A DNA stretch of 64,000 nucleotides from Rhizobiales bacterium 62-17 (GTDB lineage Bacteria > Pseudomonadota > Alphaproteobacteria > Rhizobiales > Beijerinckiaceae), in assembly GCA_001898965.1 (NCBI GenBank), contig MKVW01000009.1, positions 1,300,177 to 1,364,176 on the forward strand. Direction: 5' to 3'. The notes beneath the pieces were generated by a model that saw only the letters and a list, made by a program, of their open reading frames with translations, was not told the origin of the DNA and searched no databases. The position numbers and the translations under genes were made by a program. Each line of letters begins with the position of its first letter. The stretch's first letter is position 1. Below, piece after piece: positions 7,907-16,507 of this stretch.

Positions 7907-8283
7907 AGCCTTATCCTTTTTCAGATACCCGCACGCGCATCGTCGGCTCCAGCCGACGTTCCAAGGCCAATGCAAACAGCAAATCGCAGCCGTTTCAGGG
8001 CAAAGGCCTCATCTGTGTCGATTGACGAAGTTGGTGCCCAAGTTGGTGGCAAAGTTGGTGCATTGCGAAAATTTGCCTCACGGCAAATGGCTCTGTTGAC
8101 GACAGGACGTCTCGACGCTGCCGGTGGGACATGGCAAGTTCGACGGCAGTTTTTGGGCTGAAATGAGATGTTTAGCTGGTGAAACGCGCTGCGGCTGTAG
8201 GGCGTATGCATGTGCGCGCAAGGGCTGTTCCTTACGCTGTTCATCACGCCGTTTCGGCTGGCTTCGAAGAAAGGAAAGAAAAC
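7907..8283. other. Divergent intergenic region with a 12-bp tandem repeat
   Basis: These 377 bases lie between the BA14K-like gene (minus) and the ABC-importer operon (plus), and must hold promoters for both. Three copies of AAGTTGGTG occur at 8028-8036, 8040-8048 and 8052-8060, exactly 12 bases apart. I see no small gene or terminator here. Confidence 0.6.
8028..8060. repeat. Three 12-bp-spaced copies of AAGTTGGTG
   Basis: AAGTTGGTG is repeated three times with a strict 12-base period in the divergent promoter region. Even spacing could reflect a direct-repeat protein-binding site or simple slippage; no binding protein can be named. Confidence 0.7.
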
Positions 8284-9294
8284 ATGACGCACAAGATCGA
8301 TCGGCGCCAATTCACCGCGGCGGGCGCTTCGCTGGCCTTGTTGGCGGGTGCCGGGCGCGCCGTGGCGCAGCCGCTGCGCAAGGTGCGCTTCGTAACGCCG
8401 TTCAACTTTTCCCTGTCCTATGCCTCGGTCTTCCACGCCAAGGTGGCCGGCTTCTTCGAACAGGAAGGTCTCGACGTCGAGGTCATCAACGGCAAGGGAG
8501 CGACGACGGCGGCGCAATTGGTCATCGCCGGCCAGGCCGAGATCGCCCGCACCGGCGGCGCCAACTATATCACCAGCCGTGTCGATGCCGGCGCGCCCCT
8601 GATTTCGATCGCCACCATCGCGCAGATTTCGCCCTTCTACATGGTGTCGGCGCCCGACGCGCCGTTGAAGGACGCCAAGGACCTCGCGGGCAAGACCATC
8701 GGCGTCGCCAGCCTTGGCGGCTCGATGGAAGGCACGCTCAATCTGCTGCTGCGTGGCGGTGGCGTCGATGGCAGCAAGGTCGAGCGCGTGCGCGTGCCTG
8801 ACGTGGCGGCGAGCTATGGCCTGATTCAAGCCAAGCGCATCGCCGGCTTCATGGCCAGCATTTCCTCGCTGGTGAAGATCAAGGCGGCGATCCCCGAGGT
8901 CGTCACCTTCCCGATCGACGACGGCATTCCCGGCCAGGTCTATGTCGCCGCGCCGCAGGCCTATGCTGCCAATCAGGATCTCTACGTCCGCTTCCTGCGC
9001 GCCGAACACAAGGCGATCGACGCCATCCTCAAGGCTTCCGATCTCGAGCCGATCGTGCGCGGCATCGGCAAGGCGTTCGAAGTGCCTGGGATCGACGACA
9101 TCAAGACCTCGATCTCCGATCTCAAGCAGAATGCCGAGACCTGGACGGCCAAGGGGCCGCAGAACATTCTGCGCAACGTGCCCGAACAATGGGCCGAGGC
9201 GGAGAAGATCATGAACGGCTCCGGCATGCTCAAGGGTAACATTGCGCCGACGGCACTCTATGACAACACGGCGCGCGACAAGGCGGTTGGCTGA
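8284..9294 (+). CDS. ABC transporter periplasmic substrate-binding protein (SsuA/TauA-type)
   Basis: A 336-residue exported protein of the NMT1/THI5-like (SsuA/TauA/NrtA) binding-protein family. The N-terminus is a Tat-like signal (DRRQFTAAGASLALLAGAG, cleaved near AVAQ). Then come KVRFVTPFNFSLSYASVFHAKVAGFFEQEGLDV, typical of the first beta-alpha unit, and the GKTIGVASLGGSMEGTLNLLL hinge region. Such proteins capture aliphatic sulfonates, nitrate, pyrimidines or aromatic acids; the ligand here is open. AAAGGAAAG precedes the ATG at 8284. It leads a three-gene operon with an ATPase (2-base gap) and a permease. Confidence 0.9.
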   Translation: MTHKIDRRQFTAAGASLALLAGAGRAVAQPLRKVRFVTPFNFSLSYASVFHAKVAGFFEQEGLDVEVINGKGATTAAQLVIAGQAEIARTGGANYITSRVDAGAPLISIATIAQISPFYMVSAPDAPLKDAKDLAGKTIGVASLGGSMEGTLNLLLRGGGVDGSKVERVRVPDVAASYGLIQAKRIAGFMASISSLVKIKAAIPEVVTFPIDDGIPGQVYVAAPQAYAANQDLYVRFLRAEHKAIDAILKASDLEPIVRGIGKAFEVPGIDDIKTSISDLKQNAETWTAKGPQNILRNVPEQWAEAEKIMNGSGMLKGNIAPTALYDNTARDKAVG

Positions 9295-9296
9295 GG

Positions 9297-10106
9297 ATGC
9301 GAGCACAGTCTGAATTACAACCGGAATTACTCGTCGATAATATCGGCAAGACATTCGAGAGCGCCGCCGGCAGCGTCAAGGCGATCGATCGCATCGACAT
9401 CAGTGCCAAGGCCGGCGAGTTCATCAGCGTGCTCGGACCCTCGGGCTGCGGCAAGACTACGTTGCTGCGCATGATCGGCGGCCTTGAGCGCCCGACCCAA
9501 GGCGACGTATCGATCGGCGGTCATTCGGTGTGGAAGTCGCGAGGCGATAAAACTGCCGGCGAAGCTGTCCGCTCGCTCGCCTTCGCCTTTCAGGATTCGC
9601 GCCTGTTTCCCTGGTTCAGCATCGAGGACAATATCGCTTTGCCGCTGCGCCTGCGCGGCGAGCCCAAGGATAAGCGTCTCGCCCGGGCGCGTGAGCTGTG
9701 CGCCTTGGTCGGCCTGCAAGGCTTCGAGAAGGCGCAGCCGCGGCAATTGTCAGGTGGGATGCGCCAGCGCGTGTCCTTGGCCCGCGCGCTCGCCATCGAT
9801 CCGCGCCTGGTTCTCTTGGACGAGCCGTTCGGCGCGCTCGACGCCATGACGCGCGACCAGATGAACCTCGAACTGCAACGCATCTGCAAGGCGACCGGAG
9901 CCACCGTTCTCTTGATCACCCATTCCATTGCCGAAGCGGTTTTCCTCGGCGACAAGGTCGTCGTGCTGTCGCCGCGCCCAAGCCACGTGCATGCCGTGCA
10001 CGAGGTTCATCTGCCGCGCCCGCGCACCATCGCCATGCAGGAAACCCCAGAATTTCAAAACCTGGTACGCGCCATTCGTTCCGACATCGCGGGGTATCCG
10101 GCATGA
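9297..10106 (+). CDS. ABC transporter ATP-binding protein (SsuB/TauB-type)
   Basis: A 269-residue nucleotide-binding subunit. The Walker A motif is GPSGCGKTT, the signature loop is LSGGMRQR, the Walker B motif is LVLLDEPFGALD, and the switch histidine is in LLITHSIAEAV. FAFQDSRLFPWFSIEDNI is the Q-loop region typical of the SsuB/TauB/NrtD branch. It sits between the binding-protein and permease genes; its stop overlaps the permease ATG (ATGA), so translation is coupled. It powers import of the same unknown substrate. Confidence 0.95.
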   Translation: MRAQSELQPELLVDNIGKTFESAAGSVKAIDRIDISAKAGEFISVLGPSGCGKTTLLRMIGGLERPTQGDVSIGGHSVWKSRGDKTAGEAVRSLAFAFQDSRLFPWFSIEDNIALPLRLRGEPKDKRLARARELCALVGLQGFEKAQPRQLSGGMRQRVSLARALAIDPRLVLLDEPFGALDAMTRDQMNLELQRICKATGATVLLITHSIAEAVFLGDKVVVLSPRPSHVHAVHEVHLPRPRTIAMQETPEFQNLVRAIRSDIAGYPA

Positions 10107-10885
10107 AGCGCAACAGCGAAACCATTCTGCGCATCGTCCTGCCGCTCGCCACTTTGGCGCTGTTCTTCGGCGCCTGGTCCTATTACGTGCACGGCGCGAC
10201 GATCTCGCCCTTCATCCTGCCGCCGCCCGAAAAGATCGGCCGCGCCTTCCTCACCCAGATCGCCGATCCCGGCGTGTGGCGCCACATTCAGGTGACGTTG
10301 ACGGAGACCCTGGGCGGCTTCTTCTCGGCCTTGATCGCCGGCATCACGCTCGGCGCGCTGATGGCGAAACTGCCGCCGGTCGAATGGGCGTTCAAGCCCT
10401 TCATCATCGCCTTGCAGCTCATCCCCAAAGTGGCGCTGGCGCCGCTGTTCATCCTGTGGTTCGGCTTCGGCCTGGAATCGAAGATCGTCATTTCCGGCGT
10501 CCTCGCCTTCTTCCCGATCTTCGCCAATACGCTCGTCGCCATCAAATCGACCGACGCGGGCGATCGCGAGGTCTTCGCCTCGATGCGGGCGACACCGCTG
10601 CAATCCTTCCTGCTGCTCGAACTGCCCTCCGCTCTGCCGGTGATCCTCACCGGCGCCGAGGTCGCCATCGTGCTCGCCATCATCGGCGCCATTGTTGGCG
10701 AGTTCATCGGCGGCAATGCCGGCCTGGGCTATCTCGCCGTGGTGCGCCTGCAGGAATTGCAGGTCGACCAGCTCTTCGGCGTGATCCTCATCCTGGCGCT
10801 CATCGGCCTCTTGCTCTATGGCGGCGTCGCCGTTTTGCGCCGCATCCTGGTGCCCTGGCATCAGTCGGCCGCGACGCAGATGTGA
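10103..10885 (+). CDS. ABC transporter permease (SsuC/TauC-type)
   Basis: A 260-residue inner-membrane permease with about six hydrophobic helices. The start MKRNSETILRIVLPLATLALF leads into the first membrane segment. The cytoplasmic EAA-type loop is recognisable in the ATPLQSFLLLELPSALPVI region, which contacts the ATPase. The ATG at 10103 overlaps the ATPase stop codon. Together the three genes form a complete importer in the order binding protein, ATPase, permease. Confidence 0.93.
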   Translation: MKRNSETILRIVLPLATLALFFGAWSYYVHGATISPFILPPPEKIGRAFLTQIADPGVWRHIQVTLTETLGGFFSALIAGITLGALMAKLPPVEWAFKPFIIALQLIPKVALAPLFILWFGFGLESKIVISGVLAFFPIFANTLVAIKSTDAGDREVFASMRATPLQSFLLLELPSALPVILTGAEVAIVLAIIGAIVGEFIGGNAGLGYLAVVRLQELQVDQLFGVILILALIGLLLYGGVAVLRRILVPWHQSAATQM

Positions 10886-10891
10886 GGGAAA

Positions 10892-10915
10892 GGACGGCGC
10901 TTCTTAGCGCCGTCC
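10892..10915. terminator. Hairpin between convergent genes
   Basis: A perfect 10-bp stem with a TCTT loop (10892-10901 with 10906-10915) lies between the permease stop and the stop codon of the first paralogous secreted protein, which it overlaps. The T-tract is short on both strands, so it may serve as a weak bidirectional terminator. A near-identical hairpin ends the second paralogue. Confidence 0.6.
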
Positions 10916-11701
10916 GCTCGAAGCTGGATAGAGTTCCGCTACTTCGCCGACAGGAAGAACGAGTGTGATTTCGCTCCTGTCAGATACCCTGTGTGTGGTG
11001 TAGCGGCCATAGACGAAGACGATGCGGTAATTGCAGGCACGAGAAGTGCTCTTGCTCAGGGTGTCGCAACGATCTTCGACCCATTGCCGTCCTTCAGCGT
11101 TTGCTACCCGACTGACATCGATCCTGGTGCCGCCGCCGATACAGCGATAGTCGTTCCGATCAGCGTAGAAACAAGACATCGTCGTTTCGATCCGCTGCCC
11201 GTTCCACTTGCTGGTTTGCGCGGCAAGGTCTCGCGCGAGGAGTTTCTTCGTAGGGCCCGTCAGATCGGGCATTGCTTGCTCCGATTTCTTCTGCGGTTCC
11301 GGAGGCGGGGATTGGGACGCAACGACCTGCTCAAACCCCCCCTGATTGGTATTACCGAAATTGCAAATCAGGCGATTGGGCTTGGGAAGCCAGTGGGTGC
11401 CGGTGGATGGCAGGCCAAGATCCAGTTTAAAAACTTCGGGCACCATGGCGCATAGGCTTGCGCGTCCCTTTTCGCTGGCGGCATCTTCGGCAAAGGCTTT
11501 ACCTGTCGACATATCGCCGAAGGTGATTTGAACTTGTAGCCCCTTGGGGGCGCCGTCTCGCGAAGCGCACATCCTCAAGTCGCCAATTTGCGTTGACTCC
11601 AGGCCCTGACAAACGGCGCTTGGACTTTGGGCTTGCACGCCAGACAAAAGCCATCCCGTACCCAACCCGAGCACGAGACAGCGAATAAAATTTCTCGCCA
11701 T
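10904..11701 (-). CDS. Secreted protein of unknown function, tandem paralogue A
   Basis: A 265-residue exported protein (signal peptide MARNFIRCLVLGLGTGWLLS, cleaved near VQAQ). I do not recognise its family. The N-terminal half has four or more cysteines (AVCQGLES, LRMCASRDG, LICNFG). The C-terminal block of about 115 residues, from KKLLARDLAAQTSKW to the end, is Cys-containing (TMSCFYAD, YRCIGGG, EDRCDTL, ACNYRIVFVYG) and is about 87% identical to the same block of the neighbouring paralogue by eye. The N-terminal halves are much less alike. The 3' hairpins are also shared, so this is a local duplication. Confidence 0.75.
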   Translation of the reverse strand: MARNFIRCLVLGLGTGWLLSGVQAQSPSAVCQGLESTQIGDLRMCASRDGAPKGLQVQITFGDMSTGKAFAEDAASEKGRASLCAMVPEVFKLDLGLPSTGTHWLPKPNRLICNFGNTNQGGFEQVVASQSPPPEPQKKSEQAMPDLTGPTKKLLARDLAAQTSKWNGQRIETTMSCFYADRNDYRCIGGGTRIDVSRVANAEGRQWVEDRCDTLSKSTSRACNYRIVFVYGRYTTHRVSDRSEITLVLPVGEVAELYPASSGRR

Positions 11702-11822
11702 TCACTTCAACTCCCAGCCGCAGCAACGCTATCTCGAAATCGACTGGCTCTCAACATGCCCGTCGGCTGGAAAGGTGTTCGAGCGCCGTGCCTACCTCGA
11801 AACCGACTTTATCAACATCTTG

Positions 11823-11846
11823 GGGCGGCGCTTCTTAGCGTCGCCC
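11823..11846. terminator. Hairpin overlapping the stop of tandem paralogue B
   Basis: The stem 11823-11832 pairs with 11837-11846 (one G-T pair) around a TCTT loop. Sequence and position relative to the stop codon match the hairpin at the end of paralogue A, showing that the duplicated unit includes the 3' flank. There is no clear T-tract. Confidence 0.5.
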
Positions 11847-12650
11847 ACTCGTTGCCGGATAGAGTTCTGCAACCTCGCCGACGGGGAGAATGAGCGTGAT
11901 TTCACTTCTGTCGGACACTCGGTGTGTCGTATAACGGCCGTAGACGAAGACGATACGGAAATTGCACGTGCGCGAAGAGCTTTTCGTCAGCGTGTCGCAG
12001 CGGTCCTCGATGAACTCGCGTCCTTCGGCGTTTGACACGCGGCTGATATCGATTCTGGCGCCGCCGCCGATGCAGCGATAGTCGCTCTTGTCTGCATAGA
12101 AGCAGGACATCGTTGTTTCAATTCGTTGCCCATCCCATTTGCTGGTCTGCGCGGCGAGATCGCGCGCGAGAAGCTTTTTGACAGGGCCAGAACTTGTGTT
12201 TGGCGTTGTGTTGGCCTTTTGCTGCTCGAGTCTCTTGGTGATTTCCGGCAGGCTTAGAGATGGGGGCGCTTTCGCGATCTGTTCGAAGCCGGACAAAGCA
12301 GTCGAGCCGAAATTGCAAATGAGGCGGCGGGAGCCGGCAAGATAGGAAGAGCCAGAGGCTGGCAAGCTGTTCTTGAGAGTATCGCTGATCGATGCGCAAA
12401 CCATCTCGCGCCCCTCGTCCGTCCCGGAGGCCTCAGCGAGCATATTACCGTCTTTTGAATCGCTGAAGACGACTTGGGCTTGCAGACCCTTGGCGGCTCC
12501 ACCTGGAGACTCACATATACGGATTGAGCCAAGGCTCGTTTTATCCGTGGTTCCTTCGCAAATGGCGCTTGCGCCTTGAGAGAGCGCACCAGACGACAGC
12601 CATCCTGCGCTAAGGGCAAGCACGAGGCTTCCGATCAAATATCTCGTCAT
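11835..12650 (-). CDS. Secreted protein of unknown function, tandem paralogue B
   Basis: A 271-residue exported protein (signal peptide MTRYLIGSLVLALSAGWLSS, cleaved near LSQG). It is paralogous to the neighbouring gene: the C-terminal 115 residues match closely, with the same four cysteines and the identical ending of the GEVAELYP region. The N-terminal half shows the same layout (AICEGTTD, IRICESPGG, LICNFGS) but has diverged and has an extra Gln/Thr-rich linker. Both upstream regions share a CTCCCAGCC-type segment, so the promoter may have been duplicated as well. No function can be assigned. Confidence 0.75.
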   Translation of the reverse strand: MTRYLIGSLVLALSAGWLSSGALSQGASAICEGTTDKTSLGSIRICESPGGAAKGLQAQVVFSDSKDGNMLAEASGTDEGREMVCASISDTLKNSLPASGSSYLAGSRRLICNFGSTALSGFEQIAKAPPSLSLPEITKRLEQQKANTTPNTSSGPVKKLLARDLAAQTSKWDGQRIETTMSCFYADKSDYRCIGGGARIDISRVSNAEGREFIEDRCDTLTKSSSRTCNFRIVFVYGRYTTHRVSDRSEITLILPVGEVAELYPATSGRR

Positions 12651-12748
12651 TCATTTCCACTCCCAGCCCTGGCGACGCTAGCGTGGAACCGGCAGGCTCT
12701 CAATAGGCCTGCCGGCCGAAAGGTTTGCTTGGCCCGTAGCTTAACCAA

Positions 12749-12889
12749 TTGACGAAAGGCCGGCAGCGGGCTTAATTAAAGCCGCTGCCGGCCGTGTCTC
12801 ACGGCACGGCTTGGTTGACCGTCCCGGGGCCCTCAAGTGCCTCCTGGCGCTGCCTTAGAACCCCACGGCCACCAAACGTGGGGTTTTTT
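12749..12889 (+). ncRNA. Candidate small RNA ending in a strong terminator
   Basis: On the plus strand there is no gene before the terminator at 12859-12889, yet both flanking genes are on the minus strand. The preceding stretch has a long stem (GGCCGGCAGCGG at about 12758-12769 with its complement at about 12781-12793) and a second possible stem (GGCAC at 12803-12807 with GTGCC at 12837-12841). A TTGACG box lies at 12749-12754. The transcript start is not determined, and I cannot match it to a named RNA family. Confidence 0.4.
12859..12889 (+). terminator. Rho-independent terminator, plus strand, with no upstream gene
   Basis: The stem AACCCCAC (12859-12866) pairs with GTGGGGTT (12878-12885) and is followed by a T-run to 12889. 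On the minus strand the hairpin is not followed by T, so it does not fit the SIMPL gene that ends at 12900. It most likely ends a short plus-strand transcript. Confidence 0.75.
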
Positions 12890-12899
12890 GTTTCACCAT

Positions 12900-13655
12900 T
12901 CAGTTTGCGACCAGCTCCCAGGTCACTGACATGGCCGCTTCCGATTCGACCTCGCCCGGCTCAAGCGGGATCGGTGTTTCCTCGGCGCCACCGGCATCGG
13001 CCTTCATGCGCATGGCGGCGGGGGCGGCGGCGTAATGCGGCCCACCGTCCGCCGGCTGCATCATCATGATGCGGCCGAGCTTCAGGCCCATGGCGTTCGC
13101 ATAGGCTTCCGCCTCGGTGCGTGCCGCCTTGGCCGCTTCAGCGCCGAGCGCAATGCGCCGCGCCTTCGGATTGGCCAGTTCGAAATTGACGCCGTTGAAG
13201 ATGTTGGCGCCGTTCTGCAAGGCGCGGCGGGCCACATCGCCGGCCTTCGCCACGTCGCGCACGCGCACCGAGAAGGTCTGCATCGCCATGAAGCCGCGCT
13301 GCTTGCGGATCATATTGCCGTTGGGCGCGCGTTCCTGGTCGAAGATCGGCGCCACCTGCGACTGCTGGGTCTTGATGTCGGCATCGGTGACGCCCTGGCT
13401 GCGCAGATCGCTCAAGAAGGTCTTGGACGCCTTCGAGGCTTCGTCGGCCGCTTCCTTGGCCGTCGGCTTCTCGACGCGGATGCCAAGATAAATGGTCGCC
13501 TGATCCGGCTTGTCGGTGGCGCGCGCCGTGCCCGTGGTGGTGATCTGCGGAAGGCTGTCTTTGGTCAAAGTCATCTGTTGCGCCAAGGCTCCTGTGGCGA
13601 TGGCCGCCCAGCTCGCGAAAGCGAGGGCGGCGATGGAAAACGGTTTCAGCTTCAT
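12900..13655 (-). CDS. SIMPL-domain (DUF541) periplasmic protein
   Basis: A 251-residue exported protein of the SIMPL/DUF541 family (BP26/OMP28-like). The signal peptide (MKLKPFSIAALAFASWAAIA) is cleaved near ALAQ. The family core is seen in PQITTTGTARATDKPDQATIYLGI, the heptad-like AKEAADEASKASKTFLSDLRSQGV, the IKTQQSQVAPIF strand and the RRIALGAEAAKAARTEAEAYA helix. Brucella BP26 forms ring-like oligomers; the physiological role remains unclear. AAGGAA precedes the ATG at 13653-13655, which I prefer to an in-frame ATG 18 bases upstream. Confidence 0.88.
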   Translation of the reverse strand: MKLKPFSIAALAFASWAAIATGALAQQMTLTKDSLPQITTTGTARATDKPDQATIYLGIRVEKPTAKEAADEASKASKTFLSDLRSQGVTDADIKTQQSQVAPIFDQERAPNGNMIRKQRGFMAMQTFSVRVRDVAKAGDVARRALQNGANIFNGVNFELANPKARRIALGAEAAKAARTEAEAYANAMGLKLGRIMMMQPADGGPHYAAAPAAMRMKADAGGAEETPIPLEPGEVESEAAMSVTWELVAN

Positions 13656-13855
13656 CGAAATTCCTTTCATCAAACCAGGCTCCTATGCCGCAGGCACGTG
13701 GCGGCTCCATGGCAGGCCCATGGCAGGATGCGGATGAACGGGGAATGAGTGGATCGTCAGCCCTCCTGTTGCTCCTCTTCGCGTCATGATGCCGCAATTT
13801 GCTGGCGCCGACATCCCAAATCGCGCGTGCTAAGAGGGATGAAGGGGTACTGACG

Positions 13856-14221
13856 GTGAGATTGAAGTCCATAGGCAAATGGGTTGGAGCGCTGGCCAGC
13901 GCCGCCGGTGCCTATGCGCTCGTCCTCAATCTGTTTCTCTTCGGCGTTCTGTCGGCGCCACGTGCTGACGCGCTCGCCGAGGGCTACGTTCTCTGTCTCA
14001 CCTCGCCGGACGGGCAGCATACGCCCGACGGCAAGACGGGCGCGATCCATTGCCCGATCTGCATCGCGCGCGGCATGGCCATTGGCCTGCCGCCGGTGGT
14101 GGCCGCCTTTGGCGTGCGCCTCGGCGCGAGCCATGCGATGGGCCTGCCCGTCGTATCAGGCGATCCCGCGACGCAACTCGTTCTCGCTGCGCAGCCGCGT
14201 GGCCCTCCTGCTCTGAGCTGA
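13856..14221 (+). CDS. DUF2946-like small membrane/periplasmic protein
   Basis: A protein of about 121 residues with an N-terminal hydrophobic segment (VGALASAAGAYALVLNLFLFG) followed by a Cys motif, VLCLTSPDG and then HCPICIARG, which resembles DUF2946-type proteins often found beside metal or TonB-linked uptake genes. The start is taken as the GTG at 13856 with AAGGGG upstream; a TTG at 13799 would extend it. The TonB-dependent receptor begins 48 bases downstream on the same strand, so the pair probably acts together. Cys/His ligands suggest metal binding, which is inference. Confidence 0.6.
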   Translation: MRLKSIGKWVGALASAAGAYALVLNLFLFGVLSAPRADALAEGYVLCLTSPDGQHTPDGKTGAIHCPICIARGMAIGLPPVVAAFGVRLGASHAMGLPVVSGDPATQLVLAAQPRGPPALS

Positions 14222-14269
14222 ATCCGCGCGCTTATCGCGCTCGTCCTTCCTTCAGCTTCGGAGTTTTCC

Positions 14270-16492
14270 ATGTTGTCCGTTTTTCAGCGGTCACGCAGCC
14301 TTTGGCTCGCGTCCGCCGCCTTTCTCGTGCCGTTCGCGGCCTCGGCTCAATCGAGCCCTGAATCCCTGCCATCCGTCACCGTCGATGCGCCGCAGCGCGC
14401 CCGGCCGGTGCAACGCACCGTTCGTCCGGCCACGCCTCAACGCGCGCCGCGCGTGGCGCGCAGTCAACGCCAGCGATCGGCACCCGTCGTCGCCGCGCCT
14501 GTCGCACCGGGCCTTCCAAGCGCAGGCCCGTCCGATGAACCGCGCTCGCTGACGGCGCCCGGCACCGCGCAGGCGCAGCGCGAGGCGGCGCAAGCGCCCG
14601 GCAGCGTTGTCGTCATTCCCGCTGAAAGCTATCGCAACTCGACGCCCTCCAACACGATCAAGGATGTCCTCGACTATGTGCCTGGTGTCTTTGCCCAGCC
14701 GAAATGGGGCGACGACACCAGGCTGTCGATCCGTGGCTCCAGCCTGTCGCGCAATTTCCACCTGCGCGGCGTGCAGCTCTATATGGATGGCATTCCCATC
14801 AACACAGCCGATGGCTACGGCGATTTCCAGGAGATCGATCCGACGGCCTATCGCCATGTCGAAGTGTTCAAGGGCGCCAATGCGCTGCGTTACGGTGCCA
14901 ATTCGCTGGGCGGCGCCATCAATTTTGTCACCGCCACCGGCCGCGATGCGCGGCCGAACGGCATCAGCATCGATGGCGGCAGTTTCGGCTTTCGCCGCCT
15001 CCAGTTCAATCTCGGCGGCACGCAAGGCAATTGGGACGGCTATTTCACCGGCTCGGCCCAAGGCGCCGACGGTTTTCGCGATCACAGCCAGGGCTCGTCG
15101 TTCCGCGGCAGCGGCAATATCGGCTACCGCTTTTCCGACGATGTCGAGACGCGCTTCTATTTCAACGCCAATACGGTGCGCCAGCGCATTCCAGGCTCGG
15201 TGACGCGCGCTTCGGCGCTGACCATCCCTGAAACAGCGGCTCTCAACAACATCACCGGTGATCAGCAGCGCAACATCGACACTCTGCGCCTTGCCAACAA
15301 GACGACGTTGCGGTTCGACAAGACGGTGGTCGAATTCGGCGCCTTCTATGTCAACCGCCATTTGATGCATCCGATCTTTCAATATCTCGACTATCGCTAC
15401 AATGATTACGGCGGCTTCGTGCGCGCCACCGACGATCGGGTGATCGGCGGCATCCGCAATCGCTTCGTCGCCGGCGTCAATCTGCACAACGGCGCGATCA
15501 ACAATCAGCAATTCGCCAATCTCGGCGGCAACAGAGGCGCGCTGCTGTCGTCGTCGCTCGATCGGGCGCAGAACACCACGCTCTATGCGGAGAACAGTTT
15601 TTACGTGCTGCCGACGGTCGCGATCATCGCCGGCACGCAATTCGTCCGCGCCACGCGTAGCCGGCAGGACCGTTTTCTCAGCGACGGCAATCAGTCCGGT
15701 GCCACGAATTTCAATCTGTGGAGCCCGAAGGCTGGCCTGCTGTGGAACGTGACGCCGGCCTGGCAGGTCTTCGCCAATGTCTCGCGCAGCGCCGAAGTGC
15801 CGAGTTTTGGCGAAAGCTCCAGCTTTCCCGCGCCCGTCATTCCCTGGACGAGCATCCGCCCGCAACGCGCCACCACTTATGAAATCGGCACGCGCGGCCG
15901 CACGCCCGATTTCACCTGGGATTTCGCCGCCTATCGCGCCGACATCCGCAACGAGCTGCTGTGCCTTTACAGCGCCTTTGGCAATTGCAACGTCACCAAT
16001 GCCAACGGCACCTATCACCAAGGCATAGAGGCGGCGTTGGGCGCGACCTTGCTGAAGAACATCCTGACCCTGTCGGACAATCCCGACCGGCTCTGGCTCA
16101 ATCTTGCCTATACGTTCAGCGATTTCCGCTTCCGCAACGATCCGCTCTACGGCAACAACCAACTGCCGGGCGCGCCGCGTCACTATCTGCGCGCCGAGCT
16201 GCTCTACAAACATCCAAGCGGGCTCTACATCGGCCCGAATGTCGAATGGGTGCCGCAGGCCTATTTCGTCGACAGCGCCAATACGCTGAAGACGCAAGCC
16301 TATGCTTTGCTCGGCCTGAAGGCAGGCTATGACAACGGCGGCAATTGGTCGGCCTATGTCGAGGCGCGCAATCTCGCCAACGTCAAATATATCGCCAGCG
16401 CATCCATCATCGACAAGGCGACGGCGGCCTCGCCCTTGTTCGAGCCGGGGACGGGCCGGGCGATTTATGCCGGGCTGAAATATCGCTGGTAA
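14270..16492 (+). CDS. TonB-dependent outer-membrane receptor
   Basis: A 740-residue outer-membrane receptor. After a signal peptide cleaved near ASAQ comes a Pro/Arg/Ala-rich linker, then the plug domain from about residue 105 (VVVIPAESYRNSTPSNTIKD, PGVFAQPKWGDDTRLSIRGS, VEVFKGANALRYGANSLGGAINF). The remainder is a beta-barrel ending in the aromatic-terminated YAGLKYRW. The plug sequence is closest in style to FecA/FhuE-type and copper receptors; the ligand is not determinable. The DUF2946-like gene just upstream, with its HCPIC motif, would fit a metal or metal-chelate substrate. Confidence 0.9.
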   Translation: MLSVFQRSRSLWLASAAFLVPFAASAQSSPESLPSVTVDAPQRARPVQRTVRPATPQRAPRVARSQRQRSAPVVAAPVAPGLPSAGPSDEPRSLTAPGTAQAQREAAQAPGSVVVIPAESYRNSTPSNTIKDVLDYVPGVFAQPKWGDDTRLSIRGSSLSRNFHLRGVQLYMDGIPINTADGYGDFQEIDPTAYRHVEVFKGANALRYGANSLGGAINFVTATGRDARPNGISIDGGSFGFRRLQFNLGGTQGNWDGYFTGSAQGADGFRDHSQGSSFRGSGNIGYRFSDDVETRFYFNANTVRQRIPGSVTRASALTIPETAALNNITGDQQRNIDTLRLANKTTLRFDKTVVEFGAFYVNRHLMHPIFQYLDYRYNDYGGFVRATDDRVIGGIRNRFVAGVNLHNGAINNQQFANLGGNRGALLSSSLDRAQNTTLYAENSFYVLPTVAIIAGTQFVRATRSRQDRFLSDGNQSGATNFNLWSPKAGLLWNVTPAWQVFANVSRSAEVPSFGESSSFPAPVIPWTSIRPQRATTYEIGTRGRTPDFTWDFAAYRADIRNELLCLYSAFGNCNVTNANGTYHQGIEAALGATLLKNILTLSDNPDRLWLNLAYTFSDFRFRNDPLYGNNQLPGAPRHYLRAELLYKHPSGLYIGPNVEWVPQAYFVDSANTLKTQAYALLGLKAGYDNGGNWSAYVEARNLANVKYIASASIIDKATAASPLFEPGTGRAIYAGLKYRW

Positions 16493-16507
16493 ACGGTCGG
16501 GCCGCAG

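Noticed and set aside
8124..8801. A 225-codon plus-strand frame overlapping the ABC binding-protein gene
   Set aside because: It is a frame-shifted reading of the binding-protein gene; the motif-bearing frame from 8284 has the ribosome site and signal peptide.
12859..12889. Terminator of the SIMPL gene
   Set aside because: The T-run is on the plus-strand side; on the minus strand, where the SIMPL gene is read, the hairpin is followed by CTAAGG.
14291..16297. A 668-codon open frame antisense to the TonB receptor
   Set aside because: It is the complement of a gene with clear receptor motifs; long antisense frames are common in high-GC DNA, and its translation shows no domain.
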